14,255 nucleotides of DNA from Candidatus Sulfotelmatobacter sp. Lineage in GTDB: Bacteria > Acidobacteriota > Terriglobia > Terriglobales > Acidobacteriaceae. Both the position numbers and the translations under genes were made by a program. How positions within the stretch are numbered: position 1 is the first letter of the stretch; the number at the start of each line of letters is the position of its first letter. The DNA is taken from positions 1 to 14,255 of the forward strand of contig JASHTD010000177.1 of the NCBI GenBank assembly GCA_030040725.1, written 5' to 3'. Positions 1 to 7,061 of this stretch are shown here, in pieces. Under the pieces are notes generated by a model. The model worked only from the letters and a program-made list of their open reading frames with translations, had not been told where the DNA came from and did not search any database.

Positions 1-882
1 GTGCAGATCAAGCATCGGCTCGTCATAGGTGGGAAATTGATAAGCCTTCATCAGATTGATGCGCGTGAGAAATTCGTTCGCCGAATAGACTCCGTTCAGG
101 TGCTCTCCGGGAATTCCCATGAACTGCGGCGATCCCGCGCCGGTACCAATGTAAACGGCGTCGTAGCCTTCTTCCTGCATCAGTTCGTCGATGGTGACGG
201 TGCGGCCGACCACGACGTCAGTTTCAAATTCGACTCCCATCTCGCGCATGTAATCAAGCTGTTCCCGAATGATCTGCTTGGGCAGGCGGAACTCCGGGAT
301 ACCGTAGACCAGCACGCCGCCAAGTTCGTGCAGCGCTTCAAACACGCGTACTTTATGTCCCTTCTGAATCAGATCGCCGGCCACGGTAAGCCCGGAGGGC
401 CCGCTGCCGACCACGGCAACTTTTTTCCCGCTAGGCGAGACGTTGGGCAAGATATGCGTGCCCATCCGCTGCTCGTAATCGGCGACAAAGCGTTCGAGAT
501 AACCGATGCCCAGCGGCTTCACTTTTTTCGCGAGCAGGCACTTGCCTTCGCAGTGATCTTCCTGTGGGCAAACTCGTCCAGTGATCGCTGGCAGAACATT
601 GTTTTCACGAATCTTCGCGGCCGCTCCGAGGAAGTCACCGACCACGATGAGTTCGACGAAGTCCTTCACGTTCACGCCCACGGGGCAATTGTCCGTGCAG
701 GTTGGCTTGGCGCACTCGAGACAGCGCAGAGCCTCTTGCCGCGCAAGCTCAGGGCTGTAGCCAAGGTTTACTTCGCTGAAGTTCTTGTTGCGCTCGTCGG
801 CTGGCCGCTCAGGCATCAATTGCCGCGGAACCTTGATGCGCTCCTTCAACGAAAGTGGGTTGGAAGACTGCTTTGCGCTCAC
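1..882 (-). CDS. nfnB: NfnB/SudA-like NADPH-dependent flavoprotein (GltD family), partial, C-terminus beyond window
   Basis: The first 294 codons are visible. The product resembles the FAD- and NADPH-binding, two-[4Fe-4S] subunit of ferredoxin:NADP oxidoreductase (NfnB, also called SudA), a relative of the small subunit of glutamate synthase. An N-terminal cysteine array is present (C54, C57, C62, C66, then C105, C111, C115), followed by an FAD-binding Rossmann motif GSGPSG at about residues 159-164. The family is about 465 residues long, so roughly a third is missing because the window ends. Start: GTG at 882, overlapping the nfnA stop by four bases (GTGA), with AAGGAGG at 889-895 six bases upstream, so translation is probably coupled to nfnA. 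The SudB-type partner next door argues for Nfn/Sud rather than true glutamate synthase, whose large subunit is not seen here. Whether it bifurcates electrons with NADH, or acts as a sulfide dehydrogenase or simple ferredoxin reductase, cannot be told from sequence. Confidence 0.9.
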   Translation of the reverse strand, partial: MSAKQSSNPLSLKERIKVPRQLMPERPADERNKNFSEVNLGYSPELARQEALRCLECAKPTCTDNCPVGVNVKDFVELIVVGDFLGAAAKIRENNVLPAITGRVCPQEDHCEGKCLLAKKVKPLGIGYLERFVADYEQRMGTHILPNVSPSGKKVAVVGSGPSGLTVAGDLIQKGHKVRVFEALHELGGVLVYGIPEFRLPKQIIREQLDYMREMGVEFETDVVVGRTVTIDELMQEEGYDAVYIGTGAGSPQFMGIPGEHLNGVYSANEFLTRINLMKAYQFPTYDEPMLDLH

Positions 883-1790
883 TCTTGGCCTCCTTGCGCA
901 ATCTCACGGGACTCGCCGCCCTCCGACGCCACACATTCACCGATCCCCGGAACCTTCCCGTTCACCGACGCCCGAAGAAACTCGCCCAGCGATTGCTGCT
1001 CCGCATCGCGATACATCGCATTGCGCTGCACCAGCACCGCAAAATTCACCTGGTGTGCGTCGAACTCGGGTCCGTCGACGCAGGCGAATTGGCTTTTGTT
1101 ATCGATGAGAACGCGGCAGCCGCCGCACATGCCCGTGCCATCAATCATGATTGGGTTCAGGCTGACGACCGTGCGAATCTTCTCTCTGCGCGTCATGTCC
1201 GATACCGCTTTCATCATGACGATTGGCCCGACCGCGAGCACAAGGTCGATGCGCGTGCCATTTTCGATCAACTGGCGCAACTTGTCGGTAACCAATCCCT
1301 TGTCGGCATAGCTGCCGTCGTCGGTCGTAATCATCAAGGCGTCTGTGACCGCGCGCAACTCCTTCTCCAGAATCACCAGCTCTTTCGTCCGGGCTCCGAC
1401 AATCGCAATCACGCGATTTCCCGCGCGTTTAAGCGCTGCAGCTGAGGGATACGCCATTGCCGTGCCGACTCCTCCGCCTACGACGACGACCGTACCGAAC
1501 TTTTCGATTTCGGAGGGCTTGCCCAATGGGCCCACCACATCGAGAATCGAGTCGCCGCTATTCAAAGAATTCAGCAGTTGCGTAGTCTTGCCTGCCGACT
1601 GGACCACGATGCTGATGGCGCCGCGTTCGGGATCGGAATTTTCAATGGTGAGGGGAATGCGTTCGCCCTGCTCGTAGATGCGCACAATCACAAACTGGCC
1701 GGGCTTTTGCTTGCGAGCGATGCGGGGAGCTTCTAGAAGGAATCGTTTGATACCGGGAGCGATGAACCTTGCCTGGATAATCTTGAACAC
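879..1790 (-). CDS. nfnA: NfnA/SudB-like ferredoxin-NADP(+) reductase subunit (FAD, NAD, [2Fe-2S])
   Basis: A 303-residue protein of the dihydroorotate dehydrogenase electron-transfer subunit/SudB family. It is the small subunit of NADH-dependent ferredoxin:NADP oxidoreductase and carries FAD and a [2Fe-2S] cluster. FAD-binding RIPLT lies at about residues 44-48 and the nucleotide-binding GGGVGTA at about 105-111. The cluster ligands are D217, C222, C225 and C237; the spacing of 5, 3 and 12 agrees with the Asp-plus-three-Cys site known from Thermotoga NfnA. Start choice: GTG at 1790, giving the family-typical N-terminus MFKII, has GGAG five bases upstream. A GTG two codons earlier (1796) is possible but has no good ribosome site. 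After the usual end near residue 260 there is a tail of about 40 residues rich in Gly, Ser and Glu that I do not recognise. The 203-bp gap upstream holds a CRP-like site. nfnB follows with a four-base overlap, so the two form one operon. Confidence 0.9.
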   Translation of the reverse strand: MFKIIQARFIAPGIKRFLLEAPRIARKQKPGQFVIVRIYEQGERIPLTIENSDPERGAISIVVQSAGKTTQLLNSLNSGDSILDVVGPLGKPSEIEKFGTVVVVGGGVGTAMAYPSAAALKRAGNRVIAIVGARTKELVILEKELRAVTDALMITTDDGSYADKGLVTDKLRQLIENGTRIDLVLAVGPIVMMKAVSDMTRREKIRTVVSLNPIMIDGTGMCGGCRVLIDNKSQFACVDGPEFDAHQVNFAVLVQRNAMYRDAEQQSLGEFLRASVNGKVPGIGECVASEGGESREIAQGGQE

Positions 1791-1993
1791 ACGCACTCCA
1801 TTTTCCGGAATTACACATTTGATTGTGGGGGACCGGGCTGGTAACAGCAGTGACCAAAATCACTACGACTTGTGACTGAATTGTCGGCGCTGACAGAAGA
1901 GCCGTATGCGAGCGTACAGCAGCGCACAACGCAGGAGATTCCGCTCACAGGCAATTCCGCTCGCACAGCCGAAACGCAGGAACTGGCAGACCG
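1791..1993. other. Intergenic region uspA-nfnA, probable nfnAB promoter region
   Basis: This 203-bp gap has no convincing gene. It contains a triple half-site CRP-like element at 1849-1875 (annotated separately), a weaker pair ACACA-N6-TGTGG at 1813-1828, and a direct repeat ATTCCGCTC at 1938-1946 and 1954-1962. A -10-like hexamer TGTAAT is read on the minus strand at 1815-1810, without a recognisable -35 box, which would fit an activator-dependent promoter. No hairpin followed by a T-run is seen after the uspA stop, so a terminator is not supported. Confidence 0.5.
1849..1875 (-). promoter_or_regulatory. CRP/FNR-family-like operator upstream of nfnA (site 1)
   Basis: Read on the minus strand, three half-sites TCACA, AGTGA and TCACT are separated by six bases each, so their starts are 11 bp apart. 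The inner pair AGTGA-N6-TCACT (1849-1864) is a perfect palindrome of the type TGTGA-N6-TCACA bound by CRP-family dimers. Its centre lies about 66 bp upstream of the chosen nfnA start. Similar elements stand upstream of uspA, tonB and the rsbRD-like gene. The regulator is not encoded in the window, so the family assignment is inference. Confidence 0.6.
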
Positions 1994-2962
1994 CTATGTT
2001 CGGACCGTCAAGACCGGGCAATTCGCGTGCGCTACAACCTGATGCACTGTCGACCACGGCACGTGGGTTGTGTGATCGGCGGACTGCGATCCCAGAACGA
2101 TCAAATCGGCATCCAACTCCGCGGCTTTGTTCACGATGCAGTGCCAGGCCGAACCAAAGTCCAACATGATCTCCGGCGCATAAGGGAGCGCAGCATCTTT
2201 TGGCACCAGCCCCTGCAGCCGCCCGACAGCTTCCTCAATCGGTCCGGGGTGCGAATCCAGATTCAAATAGTTCTCCAGAACGTGAATCACGGTAAGACGC
2301 GCCTCAAACTGCTCGGCGAGGGCAACGGCCACCGGCGCGACTTGAAACGACGAGGGAGTAAAGTCCGCAGCGTACAAGATCTGGTGCAACTCCAGTTCCA
2401 CCGGTGCGAGCGACGCACGATGAGAATCAAGAGGCGACAGCTTGGCCCGCCCAGAGATCTTCGGTCCAACGGTAAGCACCGGGCACGGCGCGTGTCGGAG
2501 AATATCCTCGGCCACGGAACCGACGACCATCTTTCCAAAGCCGGTCCGGCCGTGAGTTCCAACGACAATCAGATCGATAGCATTTTCCGCAACAATGCTG
2601 CTGAGATTGGTCCAAACCTTACCATGCCTTACGTAGCGCCGGGTGGGTATGCCCGTCAGTCGCGAGGCAACAGCTTCAACTTTTTCTTTCGCGATGCTAT
2701 GAGCATCTTCGTAGAGAGTTCCGAAGGTTACGTAGTCAACGCCGCCAGTCATGAGCAGCAAGCTCGTGTCAGAAACGATATGAGCTACGTGCAGCGTGCT
2801 GCCAAACTTGTGCGCGATCGCGGTCGCGTAAGGGAGCGCTGCTTCAGACGTGGGAGAGAAATCGGTGGCATACAAAATATTTTTTACAGAGATTGCGCGC
2901 TTTGCAGCGACAGCGAGATTGGCGGTCTCGGGTGTGTCTGGTTTCGACTCCAGGAGTGCCAT
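1994..2962 (-). CDS. Tandem universal stress protein (two UspA domains)
   Basis: A 322-residue soluble protein made of two universal stress protein domains, residues about 26-165 and 193-320, each opening with the family's Asp (D34 and D200) in an ILYA(T/A)DF context. Domain 1 has the complete ATP-binding signature G-2x-G-9x-G-S (G135, G138, G148, S149). Domain 2 has GSQS at 291-294 but lacks the second half of the signature, so it probably does not bind ATP in the same way. Tandem Usp proteins are typically induced by starvation, low oxygen or other stress, and exact functions are rarely known. Start: ATG at 2962 with GGAGGTG just upstream. It stands alone between a 184-bp and a 203-bp gap, both carrying CRP-like sites, so it probably has its own promoter. 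Its position between the oxidoreductase and nfn genes suggests a role in the same physiological condition. Confidence 0.9.
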   Translation of the reverse strand: MALLESKPDTPETANLAVAAKRAISVKNILYATDFSPTSEAALPYATAIAHKFGSTLHVAHIVSDTSLLLMTGGVDYVTFGTLYEDAHSIAKEKVEAVASRLTGIPTRRYVRHGKVWTNLSSIVAENAIDLIVVGTHGRTGFGKMVVGSVAEDILRHAPCPVLTVGPKISGRAKLSPLDSHRASLAPVELELHQILYAADFTPSSFQVAPVAVALAEQFEARLTVIHVLENYLNLDSHPGPIEEAVGRLQGLVPKDAALPYAPEIMLDFGSAWHCIVNKAAELDADLIVLGSQSADHTTHVPWSTVHQVVAHANCPVLTVRT

Positions 2963-3023
2963 GGGACACCTCCGTACCTGGAACCAGCATTACACCGCGC
3001 CACGATTTCAGCGATGGCGGTGG

Positions 3024-3050
3024 TCACAGGTTCCCGTGATCCCCGTCACA
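3024..3050 (+). promoter_or_regulatory. CRP/FNR-family-like operator upstream of uspA (site 2)
   Basis: Read on the plus strand: TCACA-N6-CGTGA-N6-TCACA, three half-sites with starts at 3024, 3035 and 3046, exactly 11 bp apart. The 3035-3050 part, read on the minus strand as TGTGA-N6-TCACG, matches nine of ten bases of the classical CRP consensus. Its centre is about 80 bp upstream of the uspA start codon. This is the best match of the four elements in the window. Confidence 0.65.
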
Positions 3051-3070
3051 ATGGCAAATGAGGTTCAACG

Positions 3071-3087
3071 TCACACACTGCGTGTGA
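3071..3087. repeat. 17-bp inverted repeat upstream of uspA
   Basis: TCACAC and GTGTGA form a perfect six-base inverted repeat around ACTGC. It contains the same TCACA/TGTGA words as the adjacent CRP-like element but with a seven-base gap, so it is off the 11-bp phase. No T-run follows on either strand, so it is more likely an operator than a terminator. Confidence 0.5.
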
Positions 3088-3146
3088 GGCGCGCGAACAC
3101 CCGACATTTGTCAGCCAAAAGTAAATGGAACGTCGTCTCTAGGTTT

Positions 3147-4634
3147 CTAAGCGAAGCCGTCCGGCTGGCTCACCGGTCCAAGATTCACTTGATGATCGAC
3201 GGCATCGCAGCCGGCAGTGATCGCTTTGATATCGATTTCCAGCAGAGTTGGATTTTTTACTTTTGCCTCCAGGAACCGCGTAGCCGTGGACGGCTCAAAG
3301 CATCCGGTTTCTTCCAGCATGGCACCCATCATGACTATGTTCGCGGCTTTTGCTGATCCGAGCTTGTCGGCGATTGCAGAGGCGGGAATGCAATAGACCT
3401 GCGCTTGAGGCATGGGAAAATCTTCCGGCAGCGTGTGACCGTTGTAGAGAATGAATCCGCCGGATGGCACCTGATCGGCGAACTTCCGCAGCGAGACTTC
3501 GTTCATTGCGATCAGCACATCCGGTTTCGCGGTGAGCGGCGAACCGATGCGGCTTTTCGAAAGTGTAACCCAGCAATGCGCGCTGCCCGAGCGCATCTCC
3601 GGCCCGTAAGAAGGCAACCAGCTTACTTCTAGTCCTTGTTCTGTTCCCATTTCGGCCAGCAACTGGCCAAGCAGCAATACACCCTGGCCGCCGAAACCGG
3701 CAATGTTGATGGATAGGCCCTTGAACGGCTGCGTGCGCCTGCCGTTGCCATTGTTGTTGATTCCCTGATTGATTCCTAAGACCTCAGCAACAGGGCGCTG
3801 CGGTGGCGCTCCGTTGGCCGGCAACGGTTCTTTGCGATCGCGAAATACCGCCAGGGGAAACTCGGGAACCATTTTCTCCAATACCCAATTGCGAGCTGCG
3901 ACCGGCTCCTTGCCCCAAATGGTTGGGCAAGGAGAGAGAATTTCGACGAACGAGAAGCCGGCGCCATCGCGCTGCAACTCGAGCGCTTTGCGAACCGCTC
4001 GCCGAGCTCGCATGATGTTCTTGTTGTCGCAGAGCGCAACTCGTTCGACGTAGACCGGGGCTTGCAAAGTCGCCAACAGTTCCGCCATGTGGATCGGAAA
4101 GCCTTCGTTTGCAGGGCGCCTGCCAAAAGGCGAAGTCGTACTTTTTTGTCCGACCAGCGTGGTCGGCGCCATCTGCCCGCCCGTCATTCCATAAATTCCA
4201 TTGTTGATGAAGAAGACCGTAATCTTTTCGCCGCGGTTCGCTGCATGAACGATCTCCGCGGTTCCGATTGCCGCCAGGTCGCCATCGCCCTGATAAGAAA
4301 TCACAATCTTCTCAGGACAGGCGCGTTTGATTCCGGTAGCCGCAGCGGGAGCACGCCCGTGCGCGACCTGCACATTGCCCACATCAAAATAGTAGTAGGC
4401 AAAAACCGAGCAGCCGACCGGACTCACGAAGATGGTGCGATCCTGCAGATCCAGATCCTGCAAGGCTTCGGCAATCAGTTTATGCACAACCCCGTGCCCG
4501 CATCCCGGACAGTAATGGGTTTGCTGCTTAAGATCGGACTTGCGTTCGTATAGATCGTAAAAGACCGAGGATTTCTCGTGAGCTGTTTCGTAGGTTTCGG
4601 AGCTGGTTCGCTCATCCTTCACGTCAGTCGCCAT
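3147..4634 (-). CDS. 2-oxoacid:ferredoxin oxidoreductase, fused beta (TPP-binding) and gamma subunits
   Basis: A 495-residue protein joining two subunits that are usually separate. Residues about 20-262 are the thiamine-diphosphate-binding beta subunit: CPGCGHG at 42-48 and the TPP/Mg motif GDGD at 116-119 followed by NNG at 144-146. Residues about 306-495 are the gamma subunit, opening with GFGGQG at 313-318 and containing PSYGPEMR. Between them is a linker of about 40 residues rich in Pro, Asn and Gly. With the alpha subunit and ferredoxin it would oxidise a 2-oxoacid and CoA to acyl-CoA and CO2, reducing ferredoxin. Start: ATG at 4634 has GGAGGAA six bases upstream. The longer reading from GTG at 4658, which overlaps the alpha stop, has no comparable site and adds eight residues. 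Only 20 bp separate it from alpha. Substrate (branched-chain 2-oxoacid, 2-oxoglutarate or pyruvate) cannot be decided by eye. Confidence 0.9.
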   Translation of the reverse strand: MATDVKDERTSSETYETAHEKSSVFYDLYERKSDLKQQTHYCPGCGHGVVHKLIAEALQDLDLQDRTIFVSPVGCSVFAYYYFDVGNVQVAHGRAPAAATGIKRACPEKIVISYQGDGDLAAIGTAEIVHAANRGEKITVFFINNGIYGMTGGQMAPTTLVGQKSTTSPFGRRPANEGFPIHMAELLATLQAPVYVERVALCDNKNIMRARRAVRKALELQRDGAGFSFVEILSPCPTIWGKEPVAARNWVLEKMVPEFPLAVFRDRKEPLPANGAPPQRPVAEVLGINQGINNNGNGRRTQPFKGLSINIAGFGGQGVLLLGQLLAEMGTEQGLEVSWLPSYGPEMRSGSAHCWVTLSKSRIGSPLTAKPDVLIAMNEVSLRKFADQVPSGGFILYNGHTLPEDFPMPQAQVYCIPASAIADKLGSAKAANIVMMGAMLEETGCFEPSTATRFLEAKVKNPTLLEIDIKAITAGCDAVDHQVNLGPVSQPDGFA

Positions 4635-4654
4635 TGAGTCTTCCTCCGCCATGA

Positions 4655-5731
4655 TCACTCGATGCCACCGGCAAAGACTTCCGTCCGCGAAGGAATGCGC
4701 GCTTCGACCTGCTCGCGCAACTCTTCAACGGTTGGAACATTGCCTCCCATACGCCCGTAAAAATCGACTCGCTTTCTGCCGCTCAATGCCAGGCGAACAT
4801 CCTCGAGCATCTGGCCGTTGCTCAACTCCACGACCAGAATATTCGAAGCATGCGCCGCAGCCTTGGCTAATGCCTTCGACGGGAATGGCCAAAGTGTAAT
4901 CGGCCGGAACAGACCGACCGGCACGCCTTCTGCACGCGCTTTTTCTACCATCGAGCGCAGCACACGGGAGACGATGCCATAGCCAACAACTAGAATCTCC
5001 GCGCCATCCGTGCAATATTGCTCGCATCGCGGCTCGGCGTTTTGTGCGCGGATATATTTCGCTTCCATCTGCCGGTTGTGCTCTTCCAGTTCGTCGGGTT
5101 CGAGGTAGATGGAACTAACAACGTTGGCGCGGGTCTCCGGTGTGCCTTTCACCGCCCAGGGCTTGGCGGGAATGTTGCACTCGACGTATTCGAGGTCGAG
5201 CGCCTCCATCATTTGTCCGATGAAGCCATCAGCCAGAACAATCGTGGGATTGCGATACTTGTCGGCGAGATCGAAGGCCAGCATGGTCAGGCTCGCCATC
5301 TCCTGCACCGATGCTGGAGCGAGCACGATAGTGCGGTAGTTTCCGTGGCCTCCGCCTTTTACCGTGGCGAAGTAATCGCTCTGCTCGGGAGCAATGTTTC
5401 CCAGGCCAGGTCCGCCGCGCATGACATCGACGATGACGCAGGGCAGTTCGGCGCCCGCCAAGTAAGAGATGCCCTCCTGCATCAGGCTGAGGCCGGGGCC
5501 TGAAGAGGCTGTCATCACGCGGGCCCCGGCAGCCGCTGCGCCGTACACCATGTTGATGGCCGCGACTTCGCTCTCAGCCTGGATAAAAGTTCCACCCACT
5601 TGCGGCAAAAAGCGTGCGGCAGCTTCGGCGATCTCGCTTGCCGGGGTAATGGGATATCCGTAATAGGCGTTGCAGCCAGCTAGAAGCGCGCCCTTCATCA
5701 CCGCAACGTTGCCTTTGCAAAGTTGCCGCAT
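4655..5731 (-). CDS. vorB: 2-oxoacid:ferredoxin oxidoreductase alpha subunit (VorB/KorA type)
   Basis: A 358-residue alpha subunit with the pyrimidine-binding-type domain and transketolase-C-like domain of 2-oxoacid:acceptor oxidoreductases. The family hallmark YGYPITPASEIAE is near the N-terminus (about residues 24-36) and AESEVAA follows, both parts of the 2-oxoacid/TPP site. The N-terminus, with KGNxAVMKGAxxAGC, is of the kind annotated as 3-methyl-2-oxobutanoate dehydrogenase subunit VorB; the true substrate is uncertain. Start: ATG at 5731, preceded by AAGGA about ten bases upstream. The open frame continues upstream to 5878, but that part overlaps the end of tonB and does not look like protein of this family. 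The partner beta-gamma fusion follows after 20 bp. The usual ferredoxin-like delta subunit is not adjacent: it sits beyond tonB. Confidence 0.88.
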   Translation of the reverse strand: MRQLCKGNVAVMKGALLAGCNAYYGYPITPASEIAEAAARFLPQVGGTFIQAESEVAAINMVYGAAAAGARVMTASSGPGLSLMQEGISYLAGAELPCVIVDVMRGGPGLGNIAPEQSDYFATVKGGGHGNYRTIVLAPASVQEMASLTMLAFDLADKYRNPTIVLADGFIGQMMEALDLEYVECNIPAKPWAVKGTPETRANVVSSIYLEPDELEEHNRQMEAKYIRAQNAEPRCEQYCTDGAEILVVGYGIVSRVLRSMVEKARAEGVPVGLFRPITLWPFPSKALAKAAAHASNILVVELSNGQMLEDVRLALSGRKRVDFYGRMGGNVPTVEELREQVEARIPSRTEVFAGGIE

Positions 5732-5793
5732 AGACGATGAATCCTTTCTTTGTTCACCCTCGTTCAATGCTTCGTTTGCAACCTTCTCGATCC

Positions 5794-6660
5794 TTATCCG
5801 GACAAAGTGAAAATCACCGTGATGGTTGTCTCCACTTCCACCGGTTGCCCGTTCAGCAGGTAAGGCCGATACCGCCACTGGCGTACGGCTTCAATCGCTG
5901 CTGGCACTAGCATCGGGTGCCCACTCACCAGCTGCAGATCTTGGATTTCACCTTGCTTATTGATAATTGCCTTCAGCACCACATCGCCGGAAATGCGCGC
6001 CGACCTCGCTAATACCGGATATAACGGTTCCACCTTACGAATCAGCATCCCGCTGGTTACGCCCTGTGAGATTCGCACTCGCTGCGGCACCACCGGCTGT
6101 AGCTTGGGCACGTACGCAAGATTCGAAGTCGCGTTAACGATGCCGCCGATGACTCCACCGAGTTGACCGCCGGGGATGCCTCCCGGAACGCCTCCAACTA
6201 CGCCACCGGTTGGGATCGGAAGTGGCGCTTCTTCTTCCTTGATCATTTCTATTTTTTGCGGAATCTTCGAGGGCGTTCGAAGCCCGCCATTTGACAGAAG
6301 ATCAGTCTGGATTTGCTTCATGATTTGTGCCGCTTGCGCTGCCGCCGGCGGCGGAGGAGGAGGCGGCGGCGGTGGCGCCACCAGAAAGGTCAGCAGTTGG
6401 GATTTCGGTAACTCCTGCGTGAAATAAAGCGGTATTAAAAGCAGTATGCCCAGGAGAACGCACTGGAATAAGAACGAAAAAGCTGTTGTCCATGTCTGCC
6501 GTTTTTTCTGGCCGTGGTATTGCAACAGGCTGTCGGAAAACAACGGCCGGATCTCCACCGGAGCCGTCATCAAACGCTCCAGCGACGATTCCGGCGCCTC
6601 CCGCCGTACCGGCGGCATGTTTCTTACGGACGGCTCCTGGATTTCCACCGTGCCCTTCAT
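5794..6660 (-). CDS. TonB-family energy transducer protein
   Basis: A 288-residue inner-membrane protein: cytoplasmic N-terminus (about 1-55), one transmembrane helix (about 57-80), ten consecutive prolines at 96-105, a Gly-rich spacer of GGV/GGI repeats (about 145-170) and a C-terminal TonB domain (about 200-288) with EPLYP, GDVVLKAIINKQG and AIEAVRQWRYRPY. TonB proteins transmit energy of the proton gradient from ExbB/ExbD to outer-membrane receptors. No exbBD or receptor genes are visible nearby. Start: ATG at 6660 with AGGGGG upstream. It stands between the ferredoxin (131 bp away) and the oxidoreductase alpha gene (62 bp away), all in one direction, which is an unexpected place for tonB. 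A CRP-like element in the gap upstream suggests an internal promoter. It could be one of several TonB paralogues in the genome with a specialised or unrelated role. Confidence 0.88.
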   Translation of the reverse strand: MKGTVEIQEPSVRNMPPVRREAPESSLERLMTAPVEIRPLFSDSLLQYHGQKKRQTWTTAFSFLFQCVLLGILLLIPLYFTQELPKSQLLTFLVAPPPPPPPPPPAAAQAAQIMKQIQTDLLSNGGLRTPSKIPQKIEMIKEEEAPLPIPTGGVVGGVPGGIPGGQLGGVIGGIVNATSNLAYVPKLQPVVPQRVRISQGVTSGMLIRKVEPLYPVLARSARISGDVVLKAIINKQGEIQDLQLVSGHPMLVPAAIEAVRQWRYRPYLLNGQPVEVETTITVIFTLSG

Positions 6661-6755
6661 GGCTTGTCAACCCCCTTTTTCCTCGCCGGCGTCAGCTACC
6701 CGGTTTCTTCCGGTTACATCGTCGCCCACTGTCGGCGTCCAGCAAATGCTACTCG

Positions 6756-6782
6756 TCACAGCCGTGTGTGCCTCAAATCACG
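6756..6782 (+). promoter_or_regulatory. CRP/FNR-family-like operator upstream of tonB (site 4, weakest)
   Basis: Read on the plus strand: TCACA-N6-TGTGC-N6-TCACG, half-site starts at 6756, 6767 and 6778, again exactly 11 bp apart. The middle half-site has one deviation from NGTGA. It lies in the 131-bp ferredoxin-tonB gap, about 114 bp from the tonB start at the core centre. A minus-strand TGTAAC at 6718-6713 could be a -10 box. Confidence 0.4.
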
Positions 6783-6791
6783 CTTCCCTTT

Positions 6792-7058
6792 TCACGGAGC
6801 CACCGGCTCGGCCACCAGTGTCGAAGTTTTCTTAGCCGGCGGCGCCAGCCGATATACCGTGATCGCACCGGGCTCGGGACAGCAGTAAAAACAAATGCCG
6901 CACCCGGTGCATTCGCTTCCCGTATAGCGCGCGGGATGCACGCCGTAGGGGCTCAGTTCCTCGGCGAGTTCTAGACACTTCGGCGGGCAAGACTCGACAC
7001 ACAACCCGCAACCCTTGCACTCGTCCACGCTGATCGTGACCTTGCCTCTTGCTGCCAT
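6792..7058 (-). CDS. 2[4Fe-4S] ferredoxin, probable delta subunit or electron acceptor of the 2-oxoacid oxidoreductase
   Basis: An 88-residue protein with two complete CxxCxxCxxxC motifs (C14, C17, C20, C24 and C50, C53, C56, C60), so two [4Fe-4S] clusters are expected. The size and the KVTIS start are typical of KorD/VorD-type delta subunits and related ferredoxins. A tail of about 20 residues rich in Ala and Pro follows the second motif. Its start is three bases after the CoA-transferase stop, with GAGGTG overlapping that stop, so translation is probably coupled. It may pass electrons from the 2-oxoacid oxidoreductase to the Nfn-like complex. Being separated from the alpha gene by tonB is unusual. 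It could instead be a free ferredoxin serving several enzymes. Confidence 0.9.
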   Translation of the reverse strand: MAARGKVTISVDECKGCGLCVESCPPKCLELAEELSPYGVHPARYTGSECTGCGICFYCCPEPGAITVYRLAPPAKKTSTLVAEPVAP

Positions 7059-7061
7059 CCT

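Larger units (their letters stand above)
2963..3146. other. Intergenic region upstream of uspA, probable promoter region
   Basis: This 184-bp gap has no gene. It contains the triple half-site CRP-like element at 3024-3050, a 17-bp inverted repeat at 3071-3087, and a minus-strand -10-like TGTAAT at 2994-2989, five of six matches to the consensus. No -35 hexamer is visible at the proper spacing. If this -10 is used, transcription would begin near 2982 and the CRP-like palindrome would be centred near -60, the known class I activator position. This geometry is inference. Confidence 0.5.

Noticed and set aside
1..882. True glutamate synthase small subunit (gltD)
   Set aside because: The adjacent and overlapping SudB/NfnA-type gene, and no glutamate synthase large subunit in view, favour Nfn/Sud; not excluded outright because family members are similar.
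1..1311. Long plus-strand open frame of 436 codons
   Set aside because: It runs antisense across both nfnB and nfnA, has no recognisable domain and no ribosome site; it is the mirror of two well-identified genes in a GC-rich sequence.
1816..1829. FNR-type site (TTGAT-N4-ATCAA)
   Set aside because: Only one half (TTGAT) is present; the partner half-site is missing.
2027..3061. Plus-strand open frame of 344 codons
   Set aside because: Antisense to uspA and its promoter region; composition dominated by Arg, no motif.
6345..6375. GGC/GGA-rich simple repeat
   Set aside because: It is the codon run for the polyproline segment of the TonB protein, not an independent repeat.
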